Below are positions 12,171 through 24,500 of a stretch of 64,000 bases of DNA, piece after piece; positions within the stretch are counted from its first letter, which is position 1; each line of letters starts with the position of its first letter. A program made the translations under genes and the position numbers. The stretch lies in the NCBI GenBank assembly GCA_965153355.1, contig OZ231126.1, positions 94,116,001 through 94,180,000 of the forward strand, given 5' to 3'. Source of the DNA: Flaccisagitta enflata (lineage: Eukaryota; Chaetognatha; Sagittoidea; Aphragmophora). The notes below the pieces were generated by a model that saw only the letters and a list, made by a program, of their open reading frames with translations, did not search any database and was not told the DNA's origin.

Positions 12171-13042
12171 ATTCATTTCAAGTCTGTAGGTTTTTTTAAG
12201 TTTTGCATGCAAAAAAAATTTATGAATAGAAAAAAAATTCAAAAGAGCCAAGTTAAAGTGAATTACAGAGTGCGGTTCACAATGAAATTAGTTCTCAATC
12301 ACCAAGAGAAGAAGGGAAGCTGAAGAGTTGTAAGGCGGAGTAAAGAAGATGAGGAGGGGGCTAATTTTTGGATGCTCTTTTATAAATCATTGCAAGTTCC
12401 TGCAGAAACAATCACGAGGACATCTATGAACACTTAAAAGAAATACGATTTGCTTTTTTGCCAACATAAGACATTTGCATTTCTTGAGTCGCTCAGCATT
12501 CATAGTGCCTAGGTCTCAAGAATCAAGAAATCCTCTTTTTTCTTTCCATCTCTCTTTATTTCTCCTCTATTTCTTTTTATCTCTCCCTTTTTCTCCTTGA
12601 GAATTTTGATATGAAAAAGAAAAATTTCTTTACATTTACTTAGTTCTCATCATTTTGAAAAAAAAACAATGCCATGTAAGAAAACTTGTTTTCCTTAAAA
12701 AAAAAACAAAAATCTATAGGAGAAAAACAAGTTCAGGAAAAGATTTTATGATAAAAAAAAATTTGAAATAAAAAAAATATATAGATATTCAAAGATGATA
12801 ATTTAGAAAAAAAAAATTCTGAATTAAAAAAAAAAATCAAATAAGTTTCTTATTCTACTGAAATATTTACAACCAATCAAAAAAAACCTTAGTGACTTCT
12901 TATTTCATTGCAATATAAAAAGAGGTCAATTGCAGCATGGAAAGATGTCTAGAGGCAATCCACTGAAGCATGAATTCCAATTCCACTGAAGCACGAGGTC
13001 GTGCTTCAGTGGAGTGGGCCTTGACTGGCCTAATTTCCAGCC
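12171..13042. other. AT-rich intron with second hairpin copy
   Basis: Homopolymeric A and T runs fill 12600-12900. A perfect hairpin with CCACTGAAGCAC arms lies at 12982-13013 and matches the one at 10367. No coding signal was seen. Confidence 0.6.
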
Positions 13043-13204
13043 CAGAGTACGTGATTCAATGGTTAGGTCGGTTAGTCCGTTGGTCAGTGTTTTTTTTTTT
13101 CATTTTTCACTGTCCAAGCCTGGATAATCTCGAGTAGTTTTATTCATAACTACTCCTGCCCTTACCCACTCGCGACTTGACTAGCCGTTTATCCGGGCCT
13201 TATG
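13043..13204 (-). mobile_element. Degenerate Rep-A copy
   Basis: Remnants include GGTCGGTTAGTCCGTTGG, ACTACTCCTGCCCTTACCCA and AGCCGTTTATCCGGGCCTT. The terminal hairpin is lost. Confidence 0.6.
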
Positions 13205-13269
13205 TTGAAAATAACCTACTTTTGGTCCATTTGAGCGTGGCTGGAATGGCGGTCAACATAGACGCTGAC

Positions 13270-13509
13270 CCTGGCTCGGTAATCCTGTTATAAAGGCAAA
13301 ACACGCTGCTCGTATAATGCAGCAAACAGGTCTGGACGTGGGGAGGCACGCAGCGCATCGTCATAGCTTCTGTAATGGACTTTTGCTGAGACTGGAAGAC
13401 GATGTGAGTGAGCTGATAGCCGAGATTGCGCGCGATGATTTTGGCTGTCATCGCAGCGGAAATCAACAATCCCAAATTCGAAACCCACTTCAGCAAGATT
13501 AAAAGTTGT
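13270..13509 (-). CDS. Channel unit 2: S6 and C-linker exon
   Basis: The acceptor CCGCAG|A and the donor CCAGG|GTCAGC give 240 nt. A hydrophobic helix (LLILLKWVSNLGLLISAAM) is taken as S6. It is followed by TAKIIARNLGYQLTHIVFQ and QSQQKSITEAMTMRCVPPHV, which correspond to the A'-B' helices of the C-linker, where the sibling exon at 37379 has YRTQLSIIETYCDFHGVSRR. Phase 2+1 joins both neighbours. The alternative frames are also open but carry no such pattern. Confidence 0.82.
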
Positions 13510-13534
13510 CTGCGGAATAGAAAACCATAAGAAA

Positions 13535-13825
13535 ATGAAACAAGCCCGACCGGGCAACGATGCGTCCGGGCCGTGTCTCTGTGTGTATTGATCATGTGAC
13601 ATATATGGGGAGACAGATGGACAAACAGACGGGTGAAACGACTGAGTAGTAAAGGAGGCTCAAAAACAAGTTGGTTGATCATTTGTTTCAGTATAGGATC
13701 TCACAGAGGCCAAAAACAGCCAAGAAACGCGGTTTTTGCACTTGCGTAACGGACATACGGACGGACCGACGGACGGACGGACGGACAGACCCTCTTATAG
13801 AGATGCGTTCCTGACGGACGCGTCT
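13535..13825 (+). mobile_element. Rep-A variant with GATGCGTCC termini
   Basis: This copy runs from ACAAGCCCGACCGGGCAACG to GACGCGTCTAAAAA. It carries GATGCGTCCGGG near the 5' end and GATGCGTTCCTGACGGACGC at the 3' end, so the subterminal motif differs from the GTCGCGTGC class while the layout is kept. Relatives lie at 23133 and 31758. Confidence 0.85.
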
Positions 13826-14099
13826 AAAAATGGTTAAAATGGATGAAAACTACACAAATACATAGAGCATTTACGGAGATGGAAAAAGCAAGAAATGGAT
13901 CTAAAGCAAGAGACGAGATGAAAAACACGCATTTCAAAAAATTTTGCATTGACCGACAGACCAAATGAATAGACAGAGCTGTAGAAACACCAATTGCAAA
14001 CAATCAGGTTGTCAGTATCAGCTTCTGTGTAATAGTGAAGAAACTAGATGTCTAGATCACGATTCATTACAATTAGTAATAGACTGAAAGTCATGATAC

Positions 14100-14263
14100 C
14101 TGTCAACTCCCCAGAAATTGACAATATTTCCGGAGCCTTGAGTCGTCGCGAAATCATAGAATATATAAAGACTGGTGAGGAATCTTTCAGCTGAGGGAGT
14201 AATTGTCTTATTGCGCGAGCAAAGAACAACTAATGATTGCGCCCAAACAGAGTACACTGGAAC
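14100..14263 (-). CDS. Channel unit 2: pore (P-loop) exon
   Basis: The acceptor TTCGCAG|GTT and the donor GTTGACAG|GTATCA give 164 nt. After a short lead with one N-x-T sequon (RNKTITP), the reading SAERFLTSLYIFYDFATTQG and SGNIVNFWGVD fits pore helix plus selectivity filter. The filter is TTQGSGN where potassium channels have T-x-GYGD. Phase 0 joins the turret exon at 25191, and phase 2 joins S6 at 13270. No wholly intact K+ filter is present, so ion selectivity cannot be predicted. Confidence 0.8.
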
Positions 14264-14812
14264 CTGCGAAAAAACGTAGTTGGGAACATGGTCACCATCG
14301 ACGGCAAATAAAAAAAAAATCGTTACAAATCAAAACCATATGTCAAGTCCTTCCATTTAGAGACTACGTACCAAGTTTCAACCCAATCGGTTGAAAAATG
14401 CAAAAGTCATGCACGTTTTTCACTTTTAGGCTGGTAGGCTGGTTGGGTGGTAGACTGGTTTGGCAGGTTTGCATACTAGAATCTATACAAATCAAATACA
14501 TATGTTGAGTCCTTCCAGTTAGAGACTACATACCAAGTTTCAACCATATTGATTGAAAAATGTCAAAGTTATGCAAGTTTTTCACTATTAGGCTGGTAGG
14601 CTGGTTGGGCCGGTTGGGAGGGTCTGATCTCAATATACGCATAGGCTGCAAAGCGGCATACCCTAGTACAACTTCCCTCCAAATATGAAGCAAGTCGGTC
14701 AAGGCGTTCAAAAGTTAGCCCATTTTTAAAAGTGTGGAAAACAACGACAACGACAACGCGACAGCCACCCGCCTCAAACTATAGCGTCGGAATGGTATTC
14801 CGTCGCGGACAA
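14264..14812. repeat. Rep-D copy
   Basis: Two partial units contain GGCTGGTAGGCTGGTTGGG and ACCAAGTTTCAACC. They are followed by ACAACGACAACGACAACGCG and TTCCGTCGCGGAC at 14802. The same end is found near 47440 and 48822. Confidence 0.75.
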
Positions 14813-15731
14813 AAATGACTTAAAATGATGTAAAATGATGTGAAATGATGTAAAATGATGTAAAATGATGTAAATAATGTAAAATGCTGTAAATCATGTA
14901 TAATGATGATAAATGATGTAAAATGATGTAGAATGATGGAAAATGATGTAAATAATGTAAAATGATGTAAAATGATGTGAAATGATGTAAAAAATGTAAA
15001 ATGATGTAAGTCATGTATAATGATGTCAAATGATGTAAATCATGTATGATTATTTATAAATGATTTAAATGACATAAAATGATGTAAAAAGATGTAAATG
15101 ACGTAAAATGATGTAAAATGATGCATAATGAAGTAAAATGATGCAAAATGATGTCAATGATGTAAAATGATGTAAATGATGTAGAATGATATAAAATGAT
15201 GTAAATGATATAAAATGATATAAAATGATGTAAAATGATGTAAAACGATGCAAATGATGTAAAATGATGTAAAATGATGTAAAATGAAGTAAAATGATAT
15301 AAATGATGTAAATGATGTAAATGATGTAAAATGATGTAAAACGATGTAATTTGATGTAAATTGATGTAAAATGATATAAATGATGTAAAATGATGTAAAA
15401 TGATAAAAAATGATGTGAAATAATGTAAAATAATATAAAATGATGTAAATGATGTAAATGATGTAAAATGATGTAAAATGATGTAAAATTATGTAAAATT
15501 ATGTAAATGTTTTAAAATGATGTAAAGGATGTACAATGATGTAAAATGAAGTAAAGTGATGTAAATGAAGTAAAATGATGTAAATGATGTAAAATGATTT
15601 AAAATGATGTAAAATGATATAAAATAACCAAAATAATGCTATATGAAAAAAAAGGGAAAAAGGGGACCAACCAACCAACTGACGAACCGACCAACCGACA
15701 AAGCGGGATGTAGAGTCGTGTGCACGTCTTT
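14813..15731 (+). mobile_element. Rep-A with long AATGATGTAA array
   Basis: About 830 bp of 10-11 bp units (AATGATGTAA, AAATGATGTAA) lead into the conserved 3' module GACCAACCGACAAAGCGGG and GTAGAGTCGTGTGCACG. The 5' end appears to have been replaced by the Rep-D element next to it. Confidence 0.85.
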
Positions 15732-15798
15732 AACCCCCCCTCTGTTGCGGACCCAATTACTGTTCAGATTTTTTTTTCTAAATTAGAATGAAAAAAAA

Positions 15799-16008
15799 AC
15801 AAGGCCAACACCTATAAGTCCCGTGCGAGACTTACAGATTGACTTAGAATGACTTAGAATGACTCAGTATACTCTTAAATGACTTTAATTGACTCAAAGA
15901 AATAAAATTGATAAAAAAAGTAAAAGTGTGATGGACCAACAGACCAACCAACCGACCGATGGACGGACGGACAAAGCGGGATGTAGAGTCGTGTGCACGC
16001 GACTAAAA
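15799..16008 (+). mobile_element. Complete Rep-A copy with AATGACTTAG units
   Basis: This copy runs from AACAAGGCCAACACCTATAA to GTGTGCACGCGACTAAAAA. It has a short internal run of 10-bp AATGACTTAG units and the GGACGGACGGACAAAGCGGG module. Confidence 0.88.
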
Positions 16009-16363
16009 AAAATAAGCAAAGATGAGTGAATCTTTAAATGATAGAGTGCACGAAATCATACAAAATAAATCAATATTACCCAAATGCTATATCACATTCA
16101 TGCAATAATAAAAATATCATAATAGCAACAAAATATTTGGAAAAAATTGTTATTTTCCCTTACAATCCATTTTTTTGATGATTTATTGTTTTTTTAATAA
16201 TATTTAGCTAAAAAATCAACATTTTGCATTAGTATTTGCAAAAGGATCAGTATGCAATGCTAATAATCAAAAATTGATTTACTTCAAATCAATAATTCAT
16301 TTTTTGACCCATATGAATGGAATCTGCCTGGCTGATTTGGCTCTGCGTCCTAATTGCTATCAG
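16009..16363. other. AT-rich intron, nothing recognised
   Basis: There is no exon, microsatellite or known repeat family in this stretch. Confidence 0.5.
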
Positions 16364-16526
16364 AAACAAGGCCAACACCTATAAGTCGCGTGCGGCCATA
16401 GAGATAATCATTCATGTTTTCAAGACTCAGTTTTAAGCTAGACATAAACCAGACTTAAACCAGACTTCAAGCAGAATTAAACCAGACTTAAACCAGACTT
16501 AAAACAGACGTAAGTGGGAGTCTTTT
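16364..16526 (+). mobile_element. Rep-A 5' part with ACCAGACTTAA units
   Basis: It starts AACAAGGCCAACACCTATAA, then AAGTCGCGTGCGG, then a short array of ACCAGACTTAA units. The 3' module is missing because another Rep-A copy in the opposite direction starts at 16527. Confidence 0.78.
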
Positions 16527-16695
16527 TTAGTCGCGGACTAGCGACTCTATAAGAGGCTTTGTCCGTCCGTCCGTCTGTCGGTTGGTTGGTTGGTCGGTCG
16601 GTTGGTTGGTCCGTGGTGATTGAGTCGGAAAGTGGGAAAACACGCATTTCCGCCCCTGCCCACCCGTCCGCGACTGGTATTGGCCGTGTATCCGG
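16527..16695 (-). mobile_element. Rep-A copy split by the 3.2-kb foldback
   Basis: The terminal hairpin TAGTCGCGGACTAGCGACT, the GTCCGTCCGTCTGTCGG zone and ACCCGTCCGCGACTGG are present. The copy stops at GTGTATCCGG, and its last bases (GTATCCGGCCTTG) continue at 19918, after the foldback. Confidence 0.88.
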
Positions 16696-17751
16696 TAGAT
16701 GGGACAATAAAACTTTTTTTTCGTCCTAGAAAGAATGGCATCGGTGAAAAGTTTACTTTTTATGTCTAGTTTGAGATAAAAAAAAGTTTGTGCCCTTTTT
16801 CCCAAATCTCCCTTCCCAGGAGCCCATATAGTGACCCCCCCTTTTAGGGGGTTCGAGCCACCACCAGAAAAGGGCCAAATTCATGCTTTTTCACCTTGTT
16901 TTTTTTATATTTTCTTTTTGGATTGATATAAAAACTTGGGATTGGTCTTGTTTGAAAGATATTTAGTAGTAGTATATGTTATGATAAGAAATAGATGACA
17001 GTGGCCCCCAGGGGTCCCTCCAGGGGCCCCCAAATGGCCCCTTAAGGGGGGAAAATCAGAAAATCACCTAAATAATGAATTTTTTTTTGCTTATTCTCTT
17101 TCAAGATGTTGGAGATTTGTATTTTATGTAAGGATACCCTAATCTAGCGGTGGGGTACACAAAGAAAGCTTGGGGGCCCCTCAGGGGGGGTCCTTTAGGG
17201 GCCCCAAAATAGGTAAAATGGCCAAAAATGACCAAAAACTTGACATTTTTGAATTTTTAAAAAAGACTAAGTAAATGGAGGGCCGAAGAATTTGTTCAGA
17301 CACTGTCATCTAGTGCAGGAGAGCTACTAGTTAACAAAGGATTTTGCATAAGACCCTTGAGGGGCCCTTCTGGAGGGCCCAAAGAACCCAAAATGGCAAA
17401 AATTATCAAAGTCTTGAGTTTTTCTTACTTTTTTTCTCATATCAGCTAAAGGAATAAATGAAATAGATTTTCTTTGTTTTATTCAAAACAAATCCGGATT
17501 TTTATGTTGTGAACGCAATCAATCAATAGCAGCCCAAAGGCAGTAAGTGGTCAGCGGTACCCGTGCCCTGCTTGAGTAGTAAGTGATTTAGGTTGAGGGG
17601 GAGCAGGGCAGCAGCCCTAAAGGGGACAAAGTCCTGTAGAACACAGGGGAAATCTGTCCATCTGTCTGTCCATCTGTCCTGTCTGCCTTCCCTCTGTCCC
17701 TGTTATTCATATTATCATTGAATAACATGGAGAAGTGAAAAAAGGTCGTAT

Positions 17752-18307
17752 ATTGACAATGGTACCCTTGCCCTTCTTGAGTAGTTTGTAGGTTAAGTTA
17801 AGGGAGGAGCAGGCCAATATTTGGGTTTCTGAGGCTAGTGTCTGGGTCTCAGAGACTAATTTCTTGGTCTCAGAGGCCAGGATTTGAGTCTGTAAGGCTA
17901 GGATTTGGGTCTCTGAGGCCAGGATTAAGGTCTGGGAGGCCTTGACCTGGGTCCCTAAGAACAGAATCTGGGTCCCAGAGGTCAAGATCTGGGTCTCAAA
18001 GGCTTGGATGTGGGATTTTGAAGCCAAAATCTGGATATTAGAAGCCAGAATCTAGGTTTAAAGGGCCAAAATGATAGAACTCAAAACAGAATACCGGTTT
18101 TCTAGCCAGATTTGGCTCATTTTGCTTGGATTTGGGCTATTTTGCTTAGATTTTGGCCATACAATTTGGATTTAGGCCCCAAAGGATACAAAGCCCTGAG
18201 GATGGGACAGGCGGGCTAGAAGGATGTATGAACGCACATACAGACATATGGACATATTCCTTCTGTTCTACAGGACTTCATCCCCTTTGGGGCCGCTGCC
18301 CAAAAAG
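17752..18307. mobile_element. Rep-B copy inside the foldback
   Basis: One end resembles GGTACCCTTGCCCTTCTTGAG. The middle is a 20-bp periodic array of TCTCAGAGGCCAGGATTTGA-like units. The other end is TTCTACAGGACTTCATCCCC followed by GGGGCCGCTGCCC. Confidence 0.75.
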
Positions 18308-18374
18308 TGAGAATTATTCAATACTCTTCAAACAATCATGGCAGAAGCTCAGGTTGAAGACGTTACAGAGTTGA

Positions 18375-18893
18375 TTGAGGGTTCATCACTTGGACAAAAA
18401 ATGCAGGAGCAAACCAGGTTGCCGTTTTCACCTGAAAAAACGAGCTATGGTCAGAGAATTTTGGTTGGCTGAGAAAGAAGCAGAAGCAAAGAAAAAGGTG
18501 GATGCAAAGAGGGGGGAAGATTGGGAAAAAAGAAAGCTGCCCTCAAAAATCAAATTGTTTGATCAAAATAGCCTTCTATTTGGTGCATATTTGGCCATGG
18601 AAGAGAAGTTTTGCTGCAAATTTAGTGTTGCACTTGCAATGACACCTGGTCAACAGCCAAAAACCAACATGCTGGATATAAGGTTGGTTAAGCTGCTTCA
18701 ATGGAATTTGCCTTTTTCCAAGATCCCATACAATCTGTATGATGGCTCTGCCTCAGTCCTCGATGTGGCCAAATACCTAAGAGCTGACAAGTCTGACATC
18801 AAGATGGCCATTTCAGATGGAAGCGAGAAACCAAGATTATTTCTCTTCCAGTTAGGCAATGAAGGGAAGCGCAAGATACAGGGGTGTATATAG
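18375..18893 (+). CDS. Unrecognised 172-codon frame inside the foldback
   Basis: This is an open frame of ordinary, non-repetitive composition. It has a charged N-terminal helix (REFWLAEKEAEAKKKVDAKR) and then a mixed domain with LLFGAYLAMEEKFCCKF, LLQWNLPFSKIPYNLYDG and SVLDVAKYLRADKSDIKMAI. No catalytic motif, zinc site or membrane helix was seen, and the family was not recognised. Its position between two 960-bp inverted arms suggests either captured host sequence or a remnant of the element's own protein. The start is uncertain and upstream sequence could supply an exon. The final codons run into a Rep-E fragment at 18879. Confidence 0.35.
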   Translation: MRVHHLDKKCRSKPGCRFHLKKRAMVREFWLAEKEAEAKKKVDAKRGEDWEKRKLPSKIKLFDQNSLLFGAYLAMEEKFCCKFSVALAMTPGQQPKTNMLDIRLVKLLQWNLPFSKIPYNLYDGSASVLDVAKYLRADKSDIKMAISDGSEKPRLFLFQLGNEGKRKIQGCI

Positions 18894-19930
18894 TTGAGCG
18901 GCTTTTGATTTTATTCCCCCCCCCTGCCTTTGATTTTCTTCCCCGCGATGCGTCGCGTCGAGATTTCCCCTGTGTTCTACAGGACTTTGTCCCCTTTAGG
19001 GCTGCTGCCCTGGTCCCCCTCAACCTAAATCACTTACTTCTCAAGCAGGGCACGGGTACCGCTGACCACTTACTGCCTTTGGGCTGCTATTGATTGATTG
19101 CGTTCACAACATAAAAATCCGGATTTGTTTTGAATAAAACAAAGAAAATCTATTTCATTTATTCCTTTAGCTGATATGAGAAAAAAAGTAAGAAAAACTC
19201 AAGACTTTGATAATTTTTGCCATTTTGGGTTCTTTGGGCCCTCCAGAAGGGCCCCTCAAGGGTCTTATGCAAAATCCTTTGTTAACTAGTAGCTCTCCTG
19301 CACTAGATGACAGTGTCTGAACAAATTCTTTGGCCCTCCATTTACTTAGTCTTTTTTAAAAATTCAAAAATGTCAAGTTTTTGGTCGTTTTTGGCCATTT
19401 TACCTATTTTGGGGCCCCCAAATGAGCCCCCAAAGGGCCCCCAAGCTTTGTTTGTGTACCCCACCACTAGATGAGGGTATCTTTACATAAAATACAAATC
19501 TCTAACATCTTGAAAGAGAATAAGCAAAAAAAGCTCATCATTTAGGTGATTTTTCTGATTTTTTGTCCTTTGGGGGCCATTCAGGGGCCCCTGGAGGGAC
19601 CCCTGGGGGCCACTGTTATCTATTTCGTGTTATAACATATACTACTACTAAATATGCTTCAAACCAGACCAATCCCAAGGTTTTATATCAATGCAAAAAG
19701 AAAATATAAAAAAAACAAGGTGAAAAAGCATGAATTTGGCCTTTTTCTGGTGGTGGCTCGAACCCCCTAAAAGGGGGGGTCACTATATGGGCTCCTGGGA
19801 AGGGAGATTTGGGAAAAAGGGCACAAACTTTTTTTTATCTCAAACTAGACATAAAAAGTAAACTTTTCACCGATGCCATTCTTTCTAGGACAAAAAAAAG
19901 TTTTATTGTCCCATCTAGTATCCGGCCTTG

Positions 19931-20850
<920 letters not shown>

Positions 20851-20852
20851 AA

Positions 20853-22808
20853 CTACACATAAAACAGACATAAACCAAACTTAAACCAGACATAAACCAG
20901 GCTTAAACTAGACTTAAACTAGGCTTAAACCAGACTTAAACCTGACTTAAACCAGACTTAAACCTGACTTAAACCAGAATTAAACCAGACTTAAACCAGA
21001 CTTAAACAGACTTAAACCAGACTTAAACCAGACTTAAACCAGACCTAAACCAGACTCAAACCAGACTTAAACCAGACATAAACTAAACTTAAACCAGGCT
21101 TAAACCAGACTTAAACCAGACCTAAACCAGACCTAAACCAATATCAAACCAGATTCAAACCAGACTTAAACCTGTATCAAACCAGACCTAAACCAATATC
21201 AAACCAGACTGAAACAAGAATTAAACCAGACTTAAACCAATATCAAAAACAACTTAAATCAGACATAAATCAGACTTAAACCAGACTTAAACAAGACATA
21301 AACCAGACTTAAACCAGACATAAAAAAATGACTCAAAATGATGTAAAATGTGTAATGATGTAAAATGATGTAAAATTATGTAAAATGAAGTAAAAAGATG
21401 TGAAATGATGTAAATAATGTAAAATGATGTAAATCATGTAAAATGATGTAAAATGATGTAAAATGACGTAAAATGATGTAAAATGATGTAAAATGATGTA
21501 AATGATATAAAATGATGCAAAATGATGTAAATGATGTAAAATGATACAAAATGATGTAAAATGATGTAAGATGATGTAAAATTATGTAAAACGATGTAAA
21601 ATGGTGTAAAATGATGTAAAATGAGATAAAATGATGTTAAATGATGTAAAATGAGATATAATGATGTTAAATGATGTAAAATGACGTAAAATGATGTGAA
21701 ATGATATAAATGATGTAAAATGATGAAAAATGATGTAAATGATGTTGATTGATGTAAGATGATTTAAAATGATGTAAGATGATTTAAATGATATAAAATG
21801 ATGTAAAATGATGCAAATGATGTATAATGATGAAAAATGATGTAAATGATGTAAAATGATGTAAAATGATGTAAATTGATGTAAATTGATGTAAAATGAT
21901 GTAAAATTATGTAAAATGATACAAAATGATGTGAAATAATGTAAAATGATGAAAACTAGTCATCCAAGGATACCCGATGCCCTGCTGGGAGTGATCCAGT
22001 GAAAAAGTGGAGTGAGAGCAGGGCAGCGGCCCCAAAGGGCCGATGTCCTGTAGAACACAGGGGGGAATTTCCGTACGTCCTGAGGGGGCATATTTCAGGC
22101 CTTGGATGACTGATTTAGACCGCTGAAGGCATATTTGAAGGCTGGAGGGCAGAATCAAGGCTTGGAGAGCCGATTTGAGGTTTGGAGGGCAAATTTAAGC
22201 CATGGAGGGCTGATTTTATGCTTGGAGGGCTCATTGAAGGTCTGGAAGGCAGATTTGAGGTCTGGAGGACAGATTTGAGGTGGGGGGGCTGATTTGAAGC
22301 CTGGAAAGCTGATTTGAGGCCTGGAGGGCTGAATTGAGGGCTGGGAGGGCAAATTTGAGGGCTGGGAGAGCGAATTTGAGGCCAACGGGGGGGGGGGACG
22401 GACGGAAGGACAGACGGACGTATGGAAATTCCCCCCTGTGTTCTACAGGACATCAGCCCTTTGGGGCCGCTGCCCAAAAAGGTGTAAATAATGTAAAAAA
22501 ATGTTAAATGATGTACAATAATGTAAATGATGTAAAATAATGTTAAATGATGCAAAACGATGTGAAATGATGTAAAATGATGTAAATGTTGAAAAATGAT
22601 GTAAAGGATAGAAAATGATGTAAAATGAAGTAGAATTATCTAAATGAAGTAAAATGATGTTAATGATGTAAAATGATTTAAAATGATGTAAAATGATATT
22701 GAATAACCAAAATAATGCTATATGTAAAAGAAAATAAAAAGGGGACTGACCGACCGACCGACCGATAGACCAACAAAGCGGGATGTAGAATCGCGTCCAC
22801 GCGACTAA
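20853..22808 (+). mobile_element. Very long Rep-A array, split by Rep-B
   Basis: About 450 bp of ACCAGACTTAA units are followed by about 620 bp of AATGATGTAA units. After a Rep-B insertion the AATGATGTAA units resume, and the element ends in GACCGACCGACCGATAGACC, AAAGCGGGATGTAGAATCG and the hairpin CGCGTCCACGCG with CTAAAAAA. Confidence 0.85.
21956..22480. mobile_element. Rep-B copy inserted in a Rep-A array
   Basis: The boundaries are clear because the flanks are the 10-bp array. The copy runs from CTAGTCATCCAAGGATACC to GGGCCGCTGCCCAAAAAGG. Inverted repeats GTCCTGTAGAACACAGGGG and its complement flank a 20-bp periodic array of GGAGGGC-type units. No target duplication is evident. Confidence 0.85.
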
Positions 22809-22937
22809 AAAAGCATTTAACAGCCGGGGCAGTACCACAAAAAAAAGTCCATCTAAAAGTAGCGGATACTTGGGTAGCAGCAGAAAACACAATGAAGTAT
22901 TTAGTGACAGCTCAACAGATCGACCAAAAAGTAACTA

Positions 22938-23622
22938 CAGTTGAACCCCGCTCCAACGGACCCGCTTTTAACGGAATTCCGCCTTTAACAAATATTTATT
23001 CATGGTCTCTTGAACCTATTCCTTTTATTTTCTATGTTGGCTATAAAAGAATTCCACCTATGACAGATAGAATTTACCAATAAAGGCGGCTAATCGCCGG
23101 CCTGTAAAAAGTTGTAAGTGGGAGTCTCTTTTTAGATGCGTCCATTAGGAACGCATCTCTATAAGAGGGTCTGTCCGTCCGTCTGTCTGTCCGTCCATCG
23201 GTCTGTCCGTCCATCCGTCCGTCCATCCGTATGTCCGTTACGCAAGTGCAAAAACCGCGTTTCTCGGTTGTTTTTGGCCGCTTTGAGATCCTATACTGAA
23301 ACAAATGATCAATTAACATGCTTTGACAGCCTCTTTTACCACTTAGTCGTTTCACCCGTCTGTTCGTCCATCTGTCTCTCCATATATGTCACATGATCCA
23401 TACACGCAGAGACACGGCCCGGACGCATCGTTGCCCGGTTGGGCTTGTTTTCAGTGCATGTTTATCTGTGTGTGCATGTCATGATGTCTGGTCGATTGCT
23501 TGTCTGTTTTTGTTATTCAATCTCTATCTCTTTTTGCCTTTCCATCTTCCTTTGTCTTTGTGCGTGTGTGTGTGTGTGTGCATGTGTGTGTGTGTGTGTG
23601 TGTGTTTGTGTGTGTGTCTCTC

Positions 23623-23709
<87 letters not shown>

Positions 23710-24093
23710 CATAGTAAAATGCTAAAGAGTCAATTTGCGTAACATTTTGACTATTTTCTGTTGTTACATTAGTGGAAAAATTTGGGATCAATGAAAAATA
23801 TCAATCTTCGCAAAAATGCAAAAAATATAAAAAGATTCAAAAATTCATAACGCCAAATCTAATGATCATAGAGACTTCTGGTTGGCGCCATTGGAAAGAG
23901 AAAAATTAGCTCTTTCGTAGCTGTGAATATAAAAAAATGTGTCATCCCAGGCAGGAAATGGCCCAACTTTCGCAAATTCCCCAAATCAAAAATAGAAAAC
24001 CCAATTTCTCCCCTATGTTTCATAAAGTCGAATTACATAATTCGACTTTTTTCCAGTAAGTCTCTTGAAATCCGTTGGAGCGGGATTTAACTG
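22938..24093. mobile_element. Pogo/Tigger-like MITE containing Rep-C and Rep-A copies
   Basis: The TIR CAGTTGAACCCCGCTCCAAC at 22938 is mirrored by GTTGGAGCGGGATTTAACTG ending at 24093, with TA on both sides. Between the ends lies Rep-C copy 2 (about 23073-24055; GT at 23565-23617, CT at 23618-23706). Inside that copy is a Rep-A variant at 23133. Confidence 0.82.
23133..23452 (-). mobile_element. Rep-A variant (GATGCGTCC class) inside Rep-C
   Basis: It starts with the hairpin AGATGCGTCCATTAGGAACG and ends GTTGGGCTTGTTTTC. The interior matches the copies at 13535 and 31758, including CATATATGTCACATGATC. It splits Rep-C between GGGAGTCT and CAGTGCATG. Confidence 0.85.
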
Positions 24094-24095
24094 TA

Positions 24096-24272
24096 CAGTT
24101 GAATCCTGCTCTAACAGACCCGTTACCAACGGAATTCCGCTTACAACAGCTGCAAATTTATTGTCCTTTCAAGTTAATTTCTTCTATTTTCTTTATTTGC
24201 AATTACAGAAGTCCGCCTATAAAAAAGGAAAATTATGGGTCCCCTGAAATCCGGTAAAGCGGGGTTGAACTG
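24096..24272. mobile_element. Empty 177-bp pogo/Tigger-like MITE
   Basis: CAGTTGAATCCTGCTCTAAC and GTAAAGCGGGGTTGAACTG form the TIRs, and TA flanks both ends. The left TA is shared with the filled relative at 22938. Degenerate pieces continue to about 24430. Confidence 0.85.
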
Positions 24273-24500
24273 TAATCAATCAAGCAGGGTTGTAATTAAG
24301 CGGGGTTGAACTGTAATTAATCGAGTCGCATCCCCGAAGAAAAAATCAAGGAAACATCGCGAAATATTCAGGCCATAAGAGCGCCGGTGGATCGGGCGGA
24401 CACGCTTATAGAGATGCTTTGGCCCACCTTAAAACCTTAACTGACTCCTTGACTTCCGTTATTGCCGAACTGTGCTTTACTTGAACACTACCTTCTACTC

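Larger units (their letters stand above)
16696..19917. mobile_element. 3.2-kb foldback transposon with 8-bp target duplication
   Basis: The left arm (16696-17655) and right arm (18961-19917) are nearly perfect inverted copies of about 960 bp, starting TAGATGGGACAATAAAAC and ending with its complement. The 8-bp duplication GTATCCGG (16688-16695 and 19918-19925) is exact, and the insertion target is a Rep-A copy. Eight-bp duplications are typical of hAT and P-type elements, but the first five bases (TAGAT) fit hAT only loosely. The inner 1.3 kb holds a Rep-B copy, a coding-like frame (18375-18893) and a Rep-E fragment. No transposase was recognised. Confidence 0.9.
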
